DNA from: Flaviramulus sp. | Lineage (GTDB): Bacteria > Bacteroidota > Bacteroidia > Flavobacteriales > Flavobacteriaceae | Length of the DNA stretch: 64,000 nucleotides | Reading direction: 5' to 3' | Assembly (NCBI GenBank): GCA_030731745.1 | Contig: JANQTJ010000012.1 | Location: 43,884 to 107,883 of the forward strand | Shown: positions 1 through 8,794 of the stretch, piece after piece | How positions within the stretch are numbered: the stretch's first letter is position 1 | Layout: each line of letters starts with the position of its first letter | Program-made: the position numbers and the translations under genes | The notes under the pieces: model-generated | The model's database searches: none | The model's input: only the letters and a program-made list of their open reading frames with translations | Told to the model about the DNA's origin: nothing

Positions 1-1
1 T

Positions 2-67
2 GATGCTATTTTTAACGAGATGGAAAATACCAATCATATAAAAGATATTTTAAAAGGAATTAGTTAA
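2..67 (+). CDS. 3' end of an upstream gene, possibly prephenate dehydrogenase (partial)
   Basis: An open frame enters from the left edge and ends at a TAA at 65-67, giving only the last 21 residues (ending DILKGIS). It lies 10 bp before the DAHP synthase/chorismate mutase gene, so the two are probably co-transcribed. In many flavobacteria the gene just before that enzyme is prephenate dehydrogenase (tyrA). The identity is inferred from gene order only, because the fragment carries no diagnostic motif. Confidence 0.5.
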   Translation, partial: DAIFNEMENTNHIKDILKGIS

Positions 68-77
68 GAGTAAAATT

Positions 78-1160
78 ATGGAAAACAACAGAGAAATGAG
101 AACGTGGTTAGATGATTTAAAATTAGATCATCCACTAGTAATTGCAGGACCATGTAGTGCAGAAACTGAAGAGCAAGTTTTAAAAATAGCACACGAGCTT
201 AAAGATACAGATGTTAGTTATTTTAGAGCAGGTATTTGGAAACCTAGAACACGCCCAGGAATGTTTGAAGGTGTAGGTGCCTTAGGATTAAAATGGTTAC
301 AAAAAGTTAAAGCCGAAACTGGTATGAAAATTTGTACGGAAGTTGCCAATGCAGCTCATGTTAAATTAGCTTTAGAGCATGATGTAGATTTATTATGGAT
401 TGGTGCGCGCTCTACCGTAAGTCCATTTATTATGCAAGAAATCGCAGATGCTTTAGAGGGTACAGATAAACCAGTTTTAATTAAAAACCCTGTAAACCCT
501 GATTTAGCTTTATGGTTAGGTGGAATTGAGCGTATTTATAAAGCCGGTGTAAAAAATATTGGAGCAATTCATAGAGGGTTTTCAACTTATGAAAAAACAA
601 AGTACAGAAATAACCCTGAATGGCAAATGGCCATTGAGTTTCAAAATAAATATCCAGATATTCCTTTAATTAACGATCCTTCTCATATTACAGGAAAACG
701 TGATATGATTTTTGATGTTTCTCAAACCGCTTTAGATTTAAATTTTGATGGATTGATGATTGAAACACATTACGATCCAGATAACGCTTGGAGTGATGCT
801 GCACAACAAGTAACTCCAAAAACCTTAGTTCAAATCATGAAAGATTTGAAAATCAGAAAAGAAACTGATGCGGAGGCTGATTATAATAAGCAACTTGATA
901 ATTTAAGAGCACAAATTGATGTGGTTGATAATCAAATTATTGAGCTTTTAGGAAAACGTATGAAAGCTGCTGATGGGATTGGCGCACTTAAAAAATCTAA
1001 AAATGTAGCGGTTTTACAATCTAAACGTTGGAACGAAATTTTAGGTAAAATGGTACTTGAAGGCGAATCAAAAGGACTTAGTGAAGAGTTTATTTTGAAA
1101 ATGTTTAAAGCGATTCATCAAGAATCAATTAATCATCAAGAAAAAATAATTAATGGTTAA
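78..1160 (+). CDS. bifunctional 3-deoxy-7-phosphoheptulonate synthase / chorismate mutase
   Basis: The 360-residue protein joins two shikimate-pathway enzymes. The N-terminal part (about 1-265) is a KDOPS-like type I-beta DAHP synthase that condenses phosphoenolpyruvate and erythrose 4-phosphate. It shows GPCSAE at 24-29 and a KPRTRPGMFEG substrate loop near 55-65. The C-terminal part (from about 271) is an AroQ-type helical chorismate mutase with a LRAQIDVVDNQIIELLGKR helix and a later KSKNVAVLQSKRWNEI stretch; it converts chorismate to prephenate. Fusing the mutase to the first pathway enzyme is the usual flavobacterial arrangement and lets chorismate-derived end products feed back on entry into the pathway. 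The enzyme is cytoplasmic. It follows the partial upstream gene by 10 bp and ends at a strong terminator. Length is normal for the family. Confidence 0.95.
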   Translation: MENNREMRTWLDDLKLDHPLVIAGPCSAETEEQVLKIAHELKDTDVSYFRAGIWKPRTRPGMFEGVGALGLKWLQKVKAETGMKICTEVANAAHVKLALEHDVDLLWIGARSTVSPFIMQEIADALEGTDKPVLIKNPVNPDLALWLGGIERIYKAGVKNIGAIHRGFSTYEKTKYRNNPEWQMAIEFQNKYPDIPLINDPSHITGKRDMIFDVSQTALDLNFDGLMIETHYDPDNAWSDAAQQVTPKTLVQIMKDLKIRKETDAEADYNKQLDNLRAQIDVVDNQIIELLGKRMKAADGIGALKKSKNVAVLQSKRWNEILGKMVLEGESKGLSEEFILKMFKAIHQESINHQEKIING

Positions 1161-1165
1161 CACAT

Positions 1166-1198
1166 AAAAAAAGCCTCGTATTGCGAGGCTTTTTTTTT
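1166..1198. terminator. bidirectional intrinsic terminator
   Basis: A perfect stem (GCCTCG at 1173-1178 with CGAGGC at 1184-1189, 5-nt loop) is flanked by an A-run on the left and a T-run on the right, so it can stop transcription from both convergent genes. Confidence 0.9.
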
Positions 1199-1206
1199 AA
1201 GAAAAA

Positions 1207-1659
1207 TTATTGTTTATTTCTTTTAAAAATAAATCGTGTAATAAAAATACCTTGACCATCGCCTTTACCAGCTTCACTTTCAACAGCACTGGTTACAAAA
1301 GCTAATTCCCAGCCTTCTTCAATCATAGTGTTAATTTTTGATTCAATTAAGGCATCATTGGCTGCAATATTTTGAAAGCGTATACCACCAAGATTGTAGA
1401 AGTTTAATAATTTAGTCTCATCAAAGCCTTTAACTCTAATTTCTGCTCTGTCAGATTTATTTCTCGTGTTGTCATCCTCAGTCTGAGTACTTGTAAAATC
1501 TTTGTAATTTTTTTGTTCATTGGCACTTATCATTCTAGAACGTCCTAAACCATTTGGAACAATAGACTCAACTGTAGTTACAACTTTATACTCTACTTGA
1601 GCATGTGTTTCGATAAAGGCAAATAAAGAAATGCTTAATAAAATTAATAATTTTTTCAT
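1207..1659 (-). CDS. secreted hypothetical protein
   Basis: The 150-residue protein begins with a clear signal peptide (MKKLLILLSISLFAFIETHAQ), which is why the start at 1659 is preferred over an in-frame start 54 bp upstream that would put a charged extension before the signal. The mature part has no motif I recognise. It contains a polar segment near 45-75 and a C-terminal segment reading EEGWELAFVTSA followed by a polar loop and IFITRFIFKR, resembling short bacterial domains of unknown function rich in 'EGWELV' motifs. It probably acts in the periplasm or outer envelope. It is a single gene that converges on the DAHP synthase gene across a shared terminator and is divergent from rsgA. No function is proposed. 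Confidence 0.75.
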   Translation of the reverse strand: MKKLLILLSISLFAFIETHAQVEYKVVTTVESIVPNGLGRSRMISANEQKNYKDFTSTQTEDDNTRNKSDRAEIRVKGFDETKLLNFYNLGGIRFQNIAANDALIESKINTMIEEGWELAFVTSAVESEAGKGDGQGIFITRFIFKRNKQ

Positions 1660-1747
1660 GTTGTTGATTGGTTTTTTATGATTATGCATCCAATATAACC
1701 ATTTTCTTAACACGAAAAGTTGTTAATTTGTAGTATAATTTTGATTA

Positions 1748-2698
1748 ATGACAGGACAAGTATATAAATCTACCGGAAGCTGGTATACAGTTAAATCCAA
1801 TTTAGGAAAAACTTACGAATGCCGAATAAAAGGGAAATTCCGTATAAAAGGCATTAAAAGTACAAACCCTATAGCGGTTGGAGATGTTGTAGATTTTGAA
1901 TTGGAAACTGATAATAATCAAGTGTCTGGAGTAATTCATAAAATTCATGACAGAACCAATTATATAATACGTAAGTCGGTCAATTTATCAAAACAAACCC
2001 ACATAATAGCCTCAAATATAGATCTTGTTTTTTTAATGATTACCATCAATAATCCGCCAACTTTAACCAGTTTTATAGATCGATTTTTAGTTACCTCAAA
2101 TGCTTATTCTATCAAAACGGTTTTGCTTTTTAATAAAATAGATACTTATGATGAAGAAACTCTCAATGAAGTAAAATATTTAGCACATGTTTATAGAAAT
2201 ATAGGTTATGAGTGTATTGGGGTTTCTGCTAAAACAGGAAAAAATGTAGATAAGATAAAGGCCTTGATGCGAAATAAAATTACTATGTTTTCAGGGCATT
2301 CAGGTGTTGGTAAATCTACACTAGTTAATGCTATTGAACCCGATTTAAATATTAAAACAAAAGAGATTTCAACCTTACATATGCAAGGTCAACATACTAC
2401 AACCTTTGCCGAAATGTTCGATTTGAGTTTTGGTGGTCAAATTATAGATACACCTGGTATTAAAGGTTTTGGTGTAGTAGATATGGATAAAGAAGAAGTG
2501 GGTGATTATTTTCCTGAAATTTTTAAATTGAAACAAGATTGTAAGTTTAATAATTGTTTACACATCCAGGAACCTAATTGCGCCATTAAAAACGCTTTAG
2601 ATAATGATGTAATTGCATTCTCACGTTACCGTAGTTATTTACAAATTGTAGAAGGTGAAGATGAGCATTATAGAACTGATAGCTGGGAAAAGGAGTAA
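1748..2698 (+). CDS. rsgA: ribosome small-subunit GTPase RsgA (YjeQ)
   Basis: The 316-residue protein is a circularly permuted GTPase that checks late maturation of the 30S subunit. An N-terminal OB-fold (about 1-70) precedes the GTPase motifs in permuted order: G4 NKID near 128, the G5-like SAKTG near 160, G1 GHSGVGKST near 183-191, and G3 DTPG near 237. The C-terminal zinc knuckle has the expected C-x4-C-x-H-x5-C spacing (CKFNNCLH...C, around 266-279). Length is normal. It is followed 10 bp later by dtd, so the two are probably one transcript. The start has no Shine-Dalgarno sequence, as usual in this phylum. Confidence 0.97.
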   Translation: MTGQVYKSTGSWYTVKSNLGKTYECRIKGKFRIKGIKSTNPIAVGDVVDFELETDNNQVSGVIHKIHDRTNYIIRKSVNLSKQTHIIASNIDLVFLMITINNPPTLTSFIDRFLVTSNAYSIKTVLLFNKIDTYDEETLNEVKYLAHVYRNIGYECIGVSAKTGKNVDKIKALMRNKITMFSGHSGVGKSTLVNAIEPDLNIKTKEISTLHMQGQHTTTFAEMFDLSFGGQIIDTPGIKGFGVVDMDKEEVGDYFPEIFKLKQDCKFNNCLHIQEPNCAIKNALDNDVIAFSRYRSYLQIVEGEDEHYRTDSWEKE

Positions 2699-2708
2699 AA
2701 TTTAATTT

Positions 2709-3161
2709 ATGAAAGCTGTTATCCAACGCGTTTTAAAGGCAAGTGTAACTATAGAAGGCAACAAAGTAGCAAACATAAATAGTGGGCTTTTAATCTTATT
2801 AGGTATTGTAAATGATGATACTCAAAATGACATTGATTGGCTTTCAAATAAAATAGTTAATCTTAGAATTTTTGGAGACGAAAACAATGTGATGAATAAA
2901 TCACTTTTAGATGTTGATGGCGATGCTGTAGTTGTAAGCCAGTTTACACTTTACGCTTCTACAAAAAAAGGAAACAGGCCAAGTTATATAAAAGCAGCAA
3001 AACCAGATATGGCCATTCCTTTATACGAATCTTTTGTAAAACAAATAGAAACAGATTTAGCTAAAAAAGTTCAAACTGGTCAATTTGGTGCCGATATGAA
3101 AGTTGAACTTCTAAATGATGGGCCAGTTACCATTATTATCGACTCAAAAAACAAAGAATAA
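2709..3161 (+). CDS. dtd: D-aminoacyl-tRNA deacylase
   Basis: The 150-residue protein removes D-amino acids (and glycine mischarged on tRNA-Ala) from tRNAs in the cytoplasm. It opens with MKAVIQRV, carries the SQFTLYA catalytic motif near 78-84 and ends with the GPVTI motif near 138-142; these two stretches form the active site across the dimer. Size and motif order are normal for DTD1. It sits 10 bp after rsgA, an order common in flavobacteria. Confidence 0.97.
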   Translation: MKAVIQRVLKASVTIEGNKVANINSGLLILLGIVNDDTQNDIDWLSNKIVNLRIFGDENNVMNKSLLDVDGDAVVVSQFTLYASTKKGNRPSYIKAAKPDMAIPLYESFVKQIETDLAKKVQTGQFGADMKVELLNDGPVTIIIDSKNKE

Positions 3162-3202
3162 ATAGTATTAAATTTTTATATTTATAAACAATACAAATTC
3201 AC

Positions 3203-3688
3203 ATGAGTTTATTTCAAAATTCAGTTAAAGAAAAATTTCTAAACATTTTAAAAAAAGAGGTTGTTTTAGAGAAATGGACTATTTACAAAAATCATTTTCT
3301 AAATCCTGGTATTCAAGAAAATATTAGAAATAGCAAAGAAGAACAATATAAAGGAGAATTTTTAATTGATTTGTTAGTAAATGTTCTGGGTTATACTAAA
3401 AATCCAACTCTAAATTTCCAAAGAACTAATCAAAGAAAATTTGAGTTAGAAACTTTGCCTAAAAAATCACAAGATTGGTATTTGTTGTCTTATACAGATT
3501 TTATGAAAGAATTAGCCAAACTTAAAATAAAACTTACCTTATTTCAAGAAGTAGAATGGGAAGATTATTTTACAACATAACAACAAAAGTCTATTACCCC
3601 AAAAACCCAAATAGAAACTAAAGATTAACAAATAGACCAAATGGTTTGCCAACTTTATGGCTTAAATGAGAAGAAATTAATACTTTAG
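3203..3688 (+). pseudogene. remnant of a type IIG (Eco57I-like) restriction enzyme/methyltransferase with a large internal deletion
   Basis: An intact frame of 125 codons (3203-3580) joins two ends of a much larger protein. Residues 1 to about 77 look like the N-terminus of Eco57I-type fused endonuclease/N6-adenine methyltransferases (MSLFQ start, NPGIQENIRNSKEEQYKGEFL, VLGYTKNPT). Residues from about 82 look like their extreme C-terminus (LSYTDFMKELAKLKIKLTL, EWEDYF). The nuclease, methyltransferase (NPPY) and target-recognition regions, normally some 900 residues, are absent. The same frame continues past the TAA at 3578-3580 through a second TAA and still reads IDQMVCQLYGLNEKK before a TAG at 3686-3688, which matches the usual IDQMVYxLYGL ending of the family. 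So stops have accumulated in the tail. A short protein could still be made from 3203-3580, but it could not cut or methylate DNA. The gene interrupts an otherwise housekeeping neighbourhood and probably arrived by transfer. Confidence 0.8.
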
Positions 3689-3710
3689 AAAAGTATATAA
3701 CACACTAAAA

Positions 3711-4037
3711 ATGAACATACAAAACGCCCAAAAAATAGTTGATAATTGGATTAAAACCCATGGCGTTCGTTATTTTAACGAGCTAACAAATATGGCGCAA
3801 CTTACCGAAGAAGTAGGCGAAGTGGCACGAATTATTGCACGCCGTTATGGGGAACAAAGTGAAAAAGAAAGCGACAAAGACAAAGATTTGGGTGAAGAGC
3901 TTGCCGATGTGTTATTTGTAGTTTTATGTTTAGCCAACCAAACCGGTGTCGATTTGCAAGAGGCTTTTGATAAAAGAATGGATAGGAAAGCAAAACGAGA
4001 CCATGATAGGCATCATAATAACGAAAAATTAAAATAA
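3711..4037 (+). CDS. MazG-like nucleotide pyrophosphohydrolase
   Basis: The 108-residue protein is a small all-alpha NTP pyrophosphohydrolase of the MazG/iMazG class, which hydrolyses nucleoside triphosphates to monophosphates, often for house-cleaning. The metal-binding acidic residues are visible in LTEEVGEVARII (E-x3-E, near 28-39) and DLGEELADVLFVVL (E-x2-D, near 60-73). A basic tail (DRKAKRDHDRHH) closes the protein. It has a single MazG unit, unlike the two-domain E. coli MazG. It stands between the restriction-enzyme remnant and aroA with a weak terminator after it. The exact substrate cannot be read from sequence. Confidence 0.85.
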   Translation: MNIQNAQKIVDNWIKTHGVRYFNELTNMAQLTEEVGEVARIIARRYGEQSEKESDKDKDLGEELADVLFVVLCLANQTGVDLQEAFDKRMDRKAKRDHDRHHNNEKLK

Positions 4038-4053
4038 TTTATAAGTATATTTG

Positions 4054-4081
4054 AGCGCTTCTTTTAAGAGGCGTTTTTTTA
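4054..4081 (+). terminator. probable intrinsic terminator after the MazG-like gene
   Basis: CGCTTC (4056-4061) pairs with GAGGCG (4068-4073) with one G-T pair, followed by seven T. The stem is short, so termination may be partial. Confidence 0.6.
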
Positions 4082-4091
4082 ATATACCATA

Positions 4092-5315
4092 ATGAATATT
4101 ACACTACAAAAATCTAAAATAGCTAAACAATCTTCGGTAGAAATTACAGGTTCTAAAAGTGAATCTAACCGTTTACTATTATTACAAGCATTATATACTG
4201 AGTTTCACCTTGAAAATGTTTCAAATTCTGATGATAGTGTTTTAATGACAAAAGCTTTAAAGTCAACTTCAAACCTTATTGATATTCATCATGCAGGTAC
4301 TGCCATGCGATTTTTAACGGCCTATTTTTCAATACAAGAAGGTAGAGAAATCACACTAACAGGTTCTAAGCGCATGAAAGAACGCCCTATTAAAATTTTA
4401 GTAGAAGCACTTCAAGAACTAGGAGCAGACATCAGTTACATAGAAAATTCAGGGTATCCACCAATCAAAATAACTGGTAAAAAATTAACTAAAAACAAAG
4501 TGTCTTTAAATGCTAATGTAAGCAGTCAGTATATTTCGGCATTGTTATTAATAGCTTCAAAACTTGAAAATGGTTTAAAGTTAACTCTTGAAGGTAAAAT
4601 TACTTCGGTGCCTTATATAGAAATGACATTAAGTTTGTTGGATGAAATAGGAATAGAAACTACATTTACAGTAAACAATATTACAGTAAAACCTTCAAAT
4701 AAAATACTTCAACCTAAAATACTTACGGTAGAATCAGATTGGTCTTCAGCTTCATATTATTTTAGTATTGTTGCTTTAAGCGATGTGGGGACTGAAATTA
4801 CATTATCCTCTTATAAAGAAAACTCACTTCAAGGTGATTCTGCATTAGTTGAAATTTATAAACATTTTGGAGTTAATACTATTTTTTATGATAATGAACT
4901 TACTTTAAAGAAAGAAACTATTAACATTCAACCTTTAGAATTAGACTTGAAAAATGCACCAGATATAGCTCAAACCATTGCAGTTACTTGTTTTGCTTTA
5001 GGTGTTGCATGTGATTTAACGGGGCTTCATACTTTAAAAATAAAAGAAACCGATAGGCTAGTAGCATTGAAAACTGAAATTGAAAAATTAGGTGGTCACG
5101 TTGAAATCACAGATGAATCTTTACATTTAACGGCTGCAAATACTATCAAAGAATCCATTACTATTTCAACATATAATGATCACAGAATGGCTATGGCATT
5201 TGCCCCTTTGGCTTTAAAAGTGCCTATTTTAATTGAGGATGCTGAGGTGGTTTCCAAATCATATCCAACCTTTTGGGATGATTTAGAATCTATCGGATTT
5301 AAAATAACTAAATAA
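4092..5315 (+). CDS. aroA: 3-phosphoshikimate 1-carboxyvinyltransferase (EPSP synthase)
   Basis: The 407-residue cytoplasmic enzyme transfers enolpyruvate from PEP to shikimate 3-phosphate, the sixth step of the shikimate pathway. It shows the substrate motif GSKSESNRLLLL (about 20-31), the HAGTAMRFLTAYF motif near 73-85, KETDR near 318 and DHRMAMAFAPLAL near 366-378, in the order expected for the inside-out alpha/beta barrel. It is a little shorter than the E. coli enzyme (427), as is common in Bacteroidota. It belongs functionally with the DAHP synthase/chorismate mutase gene 3 kb upstream. Confidence 0.97.
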   Translation: MNITLQKSKIAKQSSVEITGSKSESNRLLLLQALYTEFHLENVSNSDDSVLMTKALKSTSNLIDIHHAGTAMRFLTAYFSIQEGREITLTGSKRMKERPIKILVEALQELGADISYIENSGYPPIKITGKKLTKNKVSLNANVSSQYISALLLIASKLENGLKLTLEGKITSVPYIEMTLSLLDEIGIETTFTVNNITVKPSNKILQPKILTVESDWSSASYYFSIVALSDVGTEITLSSYKENSLQGDSALVEIYKHFGVNTIFYDNELTLKKETINIQPLELDLKNAPDIAQTIAVTCFALGVACDLTGLHTLKIKETDRLVALKTEIEKLGGHVEITDESLHLTAANTIKESITISTYNDHRMAMAFAPLALKVPILIEDAEVVSKSYPTFWDDLESIGFKITK

Positions 5316-5330
5316 TAATCACGCTTTTAC

Positions 5331-5362
5331 TTGACAACGCCTATTTTCAGATTGTATATTTG
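5331..5362 (+). promoter_or_regulatory. queA promoter (-33 TTG / -7 TAnnTTTG)
   Basis: TTGACA at 5331-5336 and TATATTTG at 5355-5362 match the Bacteroidota primary-sigma consensus, with 21 bp between TTG and TA. The queA start is 64 bp further on, leaving a leader of roughly 55-60 nt. Confidence 0.75.
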
Positions 5363-5425
5363 CATCCGTTTGTAATATAAATATATTATAAACGATTCAA
5401 CAATTAAACAAATAAACGGTTCAAC

Positions 5426-6475
5426 ATGAAGTTATCACACTTTGGTTTTAATTTACCAGACGAATTATTAGCAGAATATCCAGCTGAAAACAGAGATGAG
5501 TCTCGCTTAATGGTTTTAAATAGAAAAGAGCAAACCATCGAGCATAAAATGTTTAAAGATATCATCAATTATTTCGATGAAGATGATGTTTTAATTTTAA
5601 ATAATACTAAAGTTTTCCCTGCTAGATTGTATGGCAATAAAGAAAAAACAGGCGCTAGAATAGAGGTGTTTTTATTAAGAGAGTTAAATGAAGAGCAACG
5701 TTTATGGGATGTTTTAGTTGATCCTGCTCGTAAAATAAGAATTGGGAACAAGCTTTATTTTGGTGATGATGATACGTTAGTTGCTGAGGTTATTGATAAT
5801 ACAACTTCTAGAGGCCGTACGCTACGTTTTTTATATGATGGATCTTACAGAGAATTCCGTTTAAAATTAAACGAATTAGGTGAAACACCACTTCCAAAAT
5901 ACATAAAAAGATCTGTTGAGCCAGAAGATGAAGAGCGCTATCAAACTATTTACGCTAAAAAAGAAGGTGCTGTAGCTGCACCAACTGCTGGACTTCACTT
6001 TTCTAAGCACCTATTAAAACGTTTAGAAATTAAAGGTGTAAATTTTGCTGAGGTTACTTTACATGTAGGTTTAGGAACTTTTAATCCTGTTGAAGTAGAA
6101 GATCTATCTAAACATAAAATGGATAGTGAAGAGCTTACAATTGATGATAAAGCAGTTGAAATAGTAAATAAAGGCATAAAAAATAAAAGACGCGTTTGCG
6201 CCGTTGGTACCACAGTAATGCGTGCTATAGAAAGTTCAGTATCATCAAATGGAATGTTAAATGAAATTGATGGTTGGACGAATAAATTCATCTTCCCACC
6301 TTACGATTTCAGTATAGCAAACAGTATGATTACAAACTTTCATACACCAAAATCAACTCTTTTAATGATGGTTTCTGCCTTTGCAGGTCATGATTTTATA
6401 AAACGTGCTTATGATGAAGCTGTTAAAGAAGGTTATAAATTTTATAGCTATGGCGACGCCATGTTGATTATATAA
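5426..6475 (+). CDS. queA: S-adenosylmethionine:tRNA ribosyltransferase-isomerase
   Basis: The 349-residue enzyme makes epoxyqueuosine in tRNA by moving the ribosyl part of SAM onto 7-aminomethyl-7-deazaguanine at position 34. Diagnostic stretches are [19 protein letters not shown] near 13-31, [10 protein letters not shown] near 59-68, [10 protein letters not shown] near 184-193 and [10 protein letters not shown] near 261-270. The length is that of a complete QueA. It has its own promoter upstream and a strong terminator downstream, so it is probably a single transcription unit. Confidence 0.97.
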   Translation: MKLSHFGFNLPDELLAEYPAENRDESRLMVLNRKEQTIEHKMFKDIINYFDEDDVLILNNTKVFPARLYGNKEKTGARIEVFLLRELNEEQRLWDVLVDPARKIRIGNKLYFGDDDTLVAEVIDNTTSRGRTLRFLYDGSYREFRLKLNELGETPLPKYIKRSVEPEDEERYQTIYAKKEGAVAAPTAGLHFSKHLLKRLEIKGVNFAEVTLHVGLGTFNPVEVEDLSKHKMDSEELTIDDKAVEIVNKGIKNKRRVCAVGTTVMRAIESSVSSNGMLNEIDGWTNKFIFPPYDFSIANSMITNFHTPKSTLLMMVSAFAGHDFIKRAYDEAVKEGYKFYSYGDAMLII

Positions 6476-6492
6476 TTTAAATTATAATTTTT

Positions 6493-6520
6493 GGGCCTCT
6501 TTTTTAAGAGGCTTTTTTTT
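6493..6520 (+). terminator. intrinsic terminator after queA
   Basis: GCCTCT (6495-6500) pairs with AGAGGC (6507-6512), followed by a run of eight T. Confidence 0.85.
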
Positions 6521-6703
6521 AATCAGGGCATTACCAAAAAGGGTAGCACTTTAGGCTTTATATTTTTTGAAACTACACTAACTTCAAACAAAATATTTGG
6601 TTTCGTTAATCTCAAAAAAGGATTCTGCTGTAATCGCTAATTCGAAATTTAGTATCAATTCATAATTCGCAAATCAAAAATCGTAAATCGCAAATCCTTT
6701 CAC

Positions 6704-6711
6704 TATTTTTG
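6704..6711 (+). promoter_or_regulatory. rlmN promoter -7 box, almost touching the start codon
   Basis: TATTTTTG matches TAnnTTTG and ends only 8 bp before the ATG at 6720, predicting a leader of a few nucleotides or none. No clear -33 TTG is seen at the usual distance. Confidence 0.55.
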
Positions 6712-6719
6712 CATAAACT

Positions 6720-7760
6720 ATGGTATCACAAAAAAAAGATATTCGAGCATTAACCAAAGAGCAATTACGAGATTTCTTTGTAAAACAGGGTGACAAAGCT
6801 TTTAGAGGCAATCAAGTTTTTGAGTGGCTTTGGCAAAAATCTGCACATGCTTTTGAGGATATGACGAATATCTCTAAAGAGACACGCCAAATGCTTGAAG
6901 ATAACTTTGTTATCAATCATATTAAAGTAGATAACATGCAACGCAGTAGCGATGGTACCGTTAAAAATGCAGTAAGATTGCATGATGGTTTAATAGTTGA
7001 GTCTGTTTTAATACCAACTGCTACTAGAACAACGGCTTGTGTTTCTAGTCAAGTAGGATGTAGTTTAGATTGCAGATTTTGCGCAACAGCACGTTTAAAA
7101 CGTATGCGTAATTTAAATCCAGACGAAATTTACGATCAGGTAGTAGCTATAGATAAAGAAAGTAGATTATATTTTAATAGGCCACTAAGTAATATTGTAT
7201 TTATGGGTATGGGTGAGCCACTCATGAATTACAACAATGTTATAAAAGCTATTGATAAAATAACTTCCGATGAAGGTCTAGGCATGTCGCCAAAGCGAAT
7301 CACAGTTTCAACTTCGGGTGTTCCAAAAATGATTAAAAAAATGGCTGATGATGATGTTAAATTTAATTTAGCAGTGTCACTACACTCAGCTATTGATGAA
7401 GTTCGAACTTCAATCATGCCATTTAACGAAACTTTTCCATTGAATGATTTGAGAGAATCTTTAGAATATTGGCACGAAAAAACAAACCGTAAAATAAGTT
7501 ACGAATATGTGGTTTGGAAAGGTATAAACGATAGTCAAAAAGATATTGATGCCTTTGTTAAGTTTTGTAAACATGTACCCTGTAAAGTAAATATTATAGA
7601 ATACAACCCTATTGATGATGGCGAGTTTCAGCAAGCAAATAACGAGGCTTTAGAAAACTATATTAATTCCTTGGAGAAAAATAGAATTGTAGTTAATGTT
7701 CGTAGAAGTAGAGGTAAGGATATTGATGCTGCTTGTGGGCAATTGGCAAATAAAAGCTAA
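6720..7760 (+). CDS. rlmN: 23S rRNA (adenine2503-C2)/tRNA (adenine37-C2) methyltransferase RlmN
   Basis: The 346-residue radical-SAM enzyme methylates C2 of A2503 in 23S rRNA and A37 in some tRNAs. The [4Fe-4S] motif CxxxCxxC is seen in GCSLDCRFCATAR (about 115-127). The substrate-linking cysteine sits near the C-terminus in DAACGQL (C339), and the SAM-binding FMGMGEPLMN stretch is near 161-170. All catalytic cysteines are present. It runs into the polyprenyl synthase gene 9 bp later, so the two are probably co-transcribed. Confidence 0.97.
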   Translation: MVSQKKDIRALTKEQLRDFFVKQGDKAFRGNQVFEWLWQKSAHAFEDMTNISKETRQMLEDNFVINHIKVDNMQRSSDGTVKNAVRLHDGLIVESVLIPTATRTTACVSSQVGCSLDCRFCATARLKRMRNLNPDEIYDQVVAIDKESRLYFNRPLSNIVFMGMGEPLMNYNNVIKAIDKITSDEGLGMSPKRITVSTSGVPKMIKKMADDDVKFNLAVSLHSAIDEVRTSIMPFNETFPLNDLRESLEYWHEKTNRKISYEYVVWKGINDSQKDIDAFVKFCKHVPCKVNIIEYNPIDDGEFQQANNEALENYINSLEKNRIVVNVRRSRGKDIDAACGQLANKS

Positions 7761-7769
7761 ATTTGATTA

Positions 7770-8747
7770 GTGAAAATAGTAGAACAAATAAAGCAACCTA
7801 TAGCGTATGAAATGGATCTTTTCGAACAAAAGTTCCAACTTTCTATGTCTAGTAAAGTGGCTTTACTTAATAGGATTACCCACTATATAGTAAACCGTAA
7901 AGGGAAACAAATGCGACCAATGTTTGTGTTTTTAGTTGCTAAAATGGTTTCAAATGGTGAAGTAAGTGAGCGAACCTATCGAGGCGCTTCCGTTATTGAG
8001 CTTATTCATACAGCAACTTTAGTACATGATGATGTTGTTGATGATAGTAATCGAAGACGTGGATTCTTTTCTGTAAATGCACTTTGGAAAAATAAAATAG
8101 CAGTTTTAATTGGCGATTATTTATTATCAAAAGGTTTATTACTGTCTATTGATAATAATGATTTCGACTTGCTTAAAATCATATCGATTGCTGTTAGAGA
8201 AATGAGTGAAGGCGAACTTCTTCAAATTGAAAAAGCTCGAAAATTGGATATTACAGAAGCTATTTATTATGAAATTATCCGTCAAAAAACTGCAACCTTA
8301 ATTGCTGCTTGTTGTAGTTTAGGAGCAGCTTCTGTTAAACCAGAATCGCAGCATGTTGAAACCATGCGAAAATTTGGAGAACTTATTGGAATGGCTTTTC
8401 AAATAAAAGATGATTTGTTTGATTATAGCGATGACCAAATTGGCAAACCAACAGGTATCGATATTAAAGAACAGAAAATGACGTTGCCTTTAATTTACAC
8501 CTTAAATCAAGCTTCAAAAAAAGATAAAAAGTGGTTAATCAATTCTATAAAAAATCATAATAAAGACAAAAAAAGAGTAAAAGAGGTTATTGCTTTTGTG
8601 AAAAGAAACGGAGGTTTAGATTATGCCATTTCTAAAATGAAAGCATTTCAGGATGAAGCATTGTTATTGCTAGAATCATACCCAAAGTCGGATTTTAAAA
8701 ACTCACTAGTATTAATGGTTAATTACGTTATTGATAGGAAGAAGTAG
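7770..8747 (+). CDS. trans-polyprenyl diphosphate synthase
   Basis: The 325-residue enzyme elongates allylic diphosphates with isopentenyl diphosphate. The first aspartate-rich motif is HDDVVDDSNRRRG (about 88-100) and the second is KDDLFDYSDDQ (about 212-222); GKQMRPMF near 45-52 binds pyrophosphate. Small residues (alanine at -5, threonine at -4) before the first motif suggest a long-chain product, as expected for the menaquinone side chain, although the chain length is inference. Translation starts at GTG (7770), 9 bp after rlmN. The length fits octaprenyl/heptaprenyl-type synthases. Confidence 0.92.
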   Translation: MKIVEQIKQPIAYEMDLFEQKFQLSMSSKVALLNRITHYIVNRKGKQMRPMFVFLVAKMVSNGEVSERTYRGASVIELIHTATLVHDDVVDDSNRRRGFFSVNALWKNKIAVLIGDYLLSKGLLLSIDNNDFDLLKIISIAVREMSEGELLQIEKARKLDITEAIYYEIIRQKTATLIAACCSLGAASVKPESQHVETMRKFGELIGMAFQIKDDLFDYSDDQIGKPTGIDIKEQKMTLPLIYTLNQASKKDKKWLINSIKNHNKDKKRVKEVIAFVKRNGGLDYAISKMKAFQDEALLLLESYPKSDFKNSLVLMVNYVIDRKK

Positions 8748-8794
8748 TCTTTCTAGGTTTAAGTAAAAATTATTTTTTGTAAAATAATTGAACC

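Noticed and set aside
3203..3688. A working restriction-modification system
   Set aside because: Nuclease, methyltransferase and recognition regions are all missing.
6655..6695. Quasi-repeats of AATCGCAAATC type before rlmN, considered as a CRISPR-like or regulatory repeat
   Set aside because: The units are short, irregular and low in complexity, with no spacer structure.
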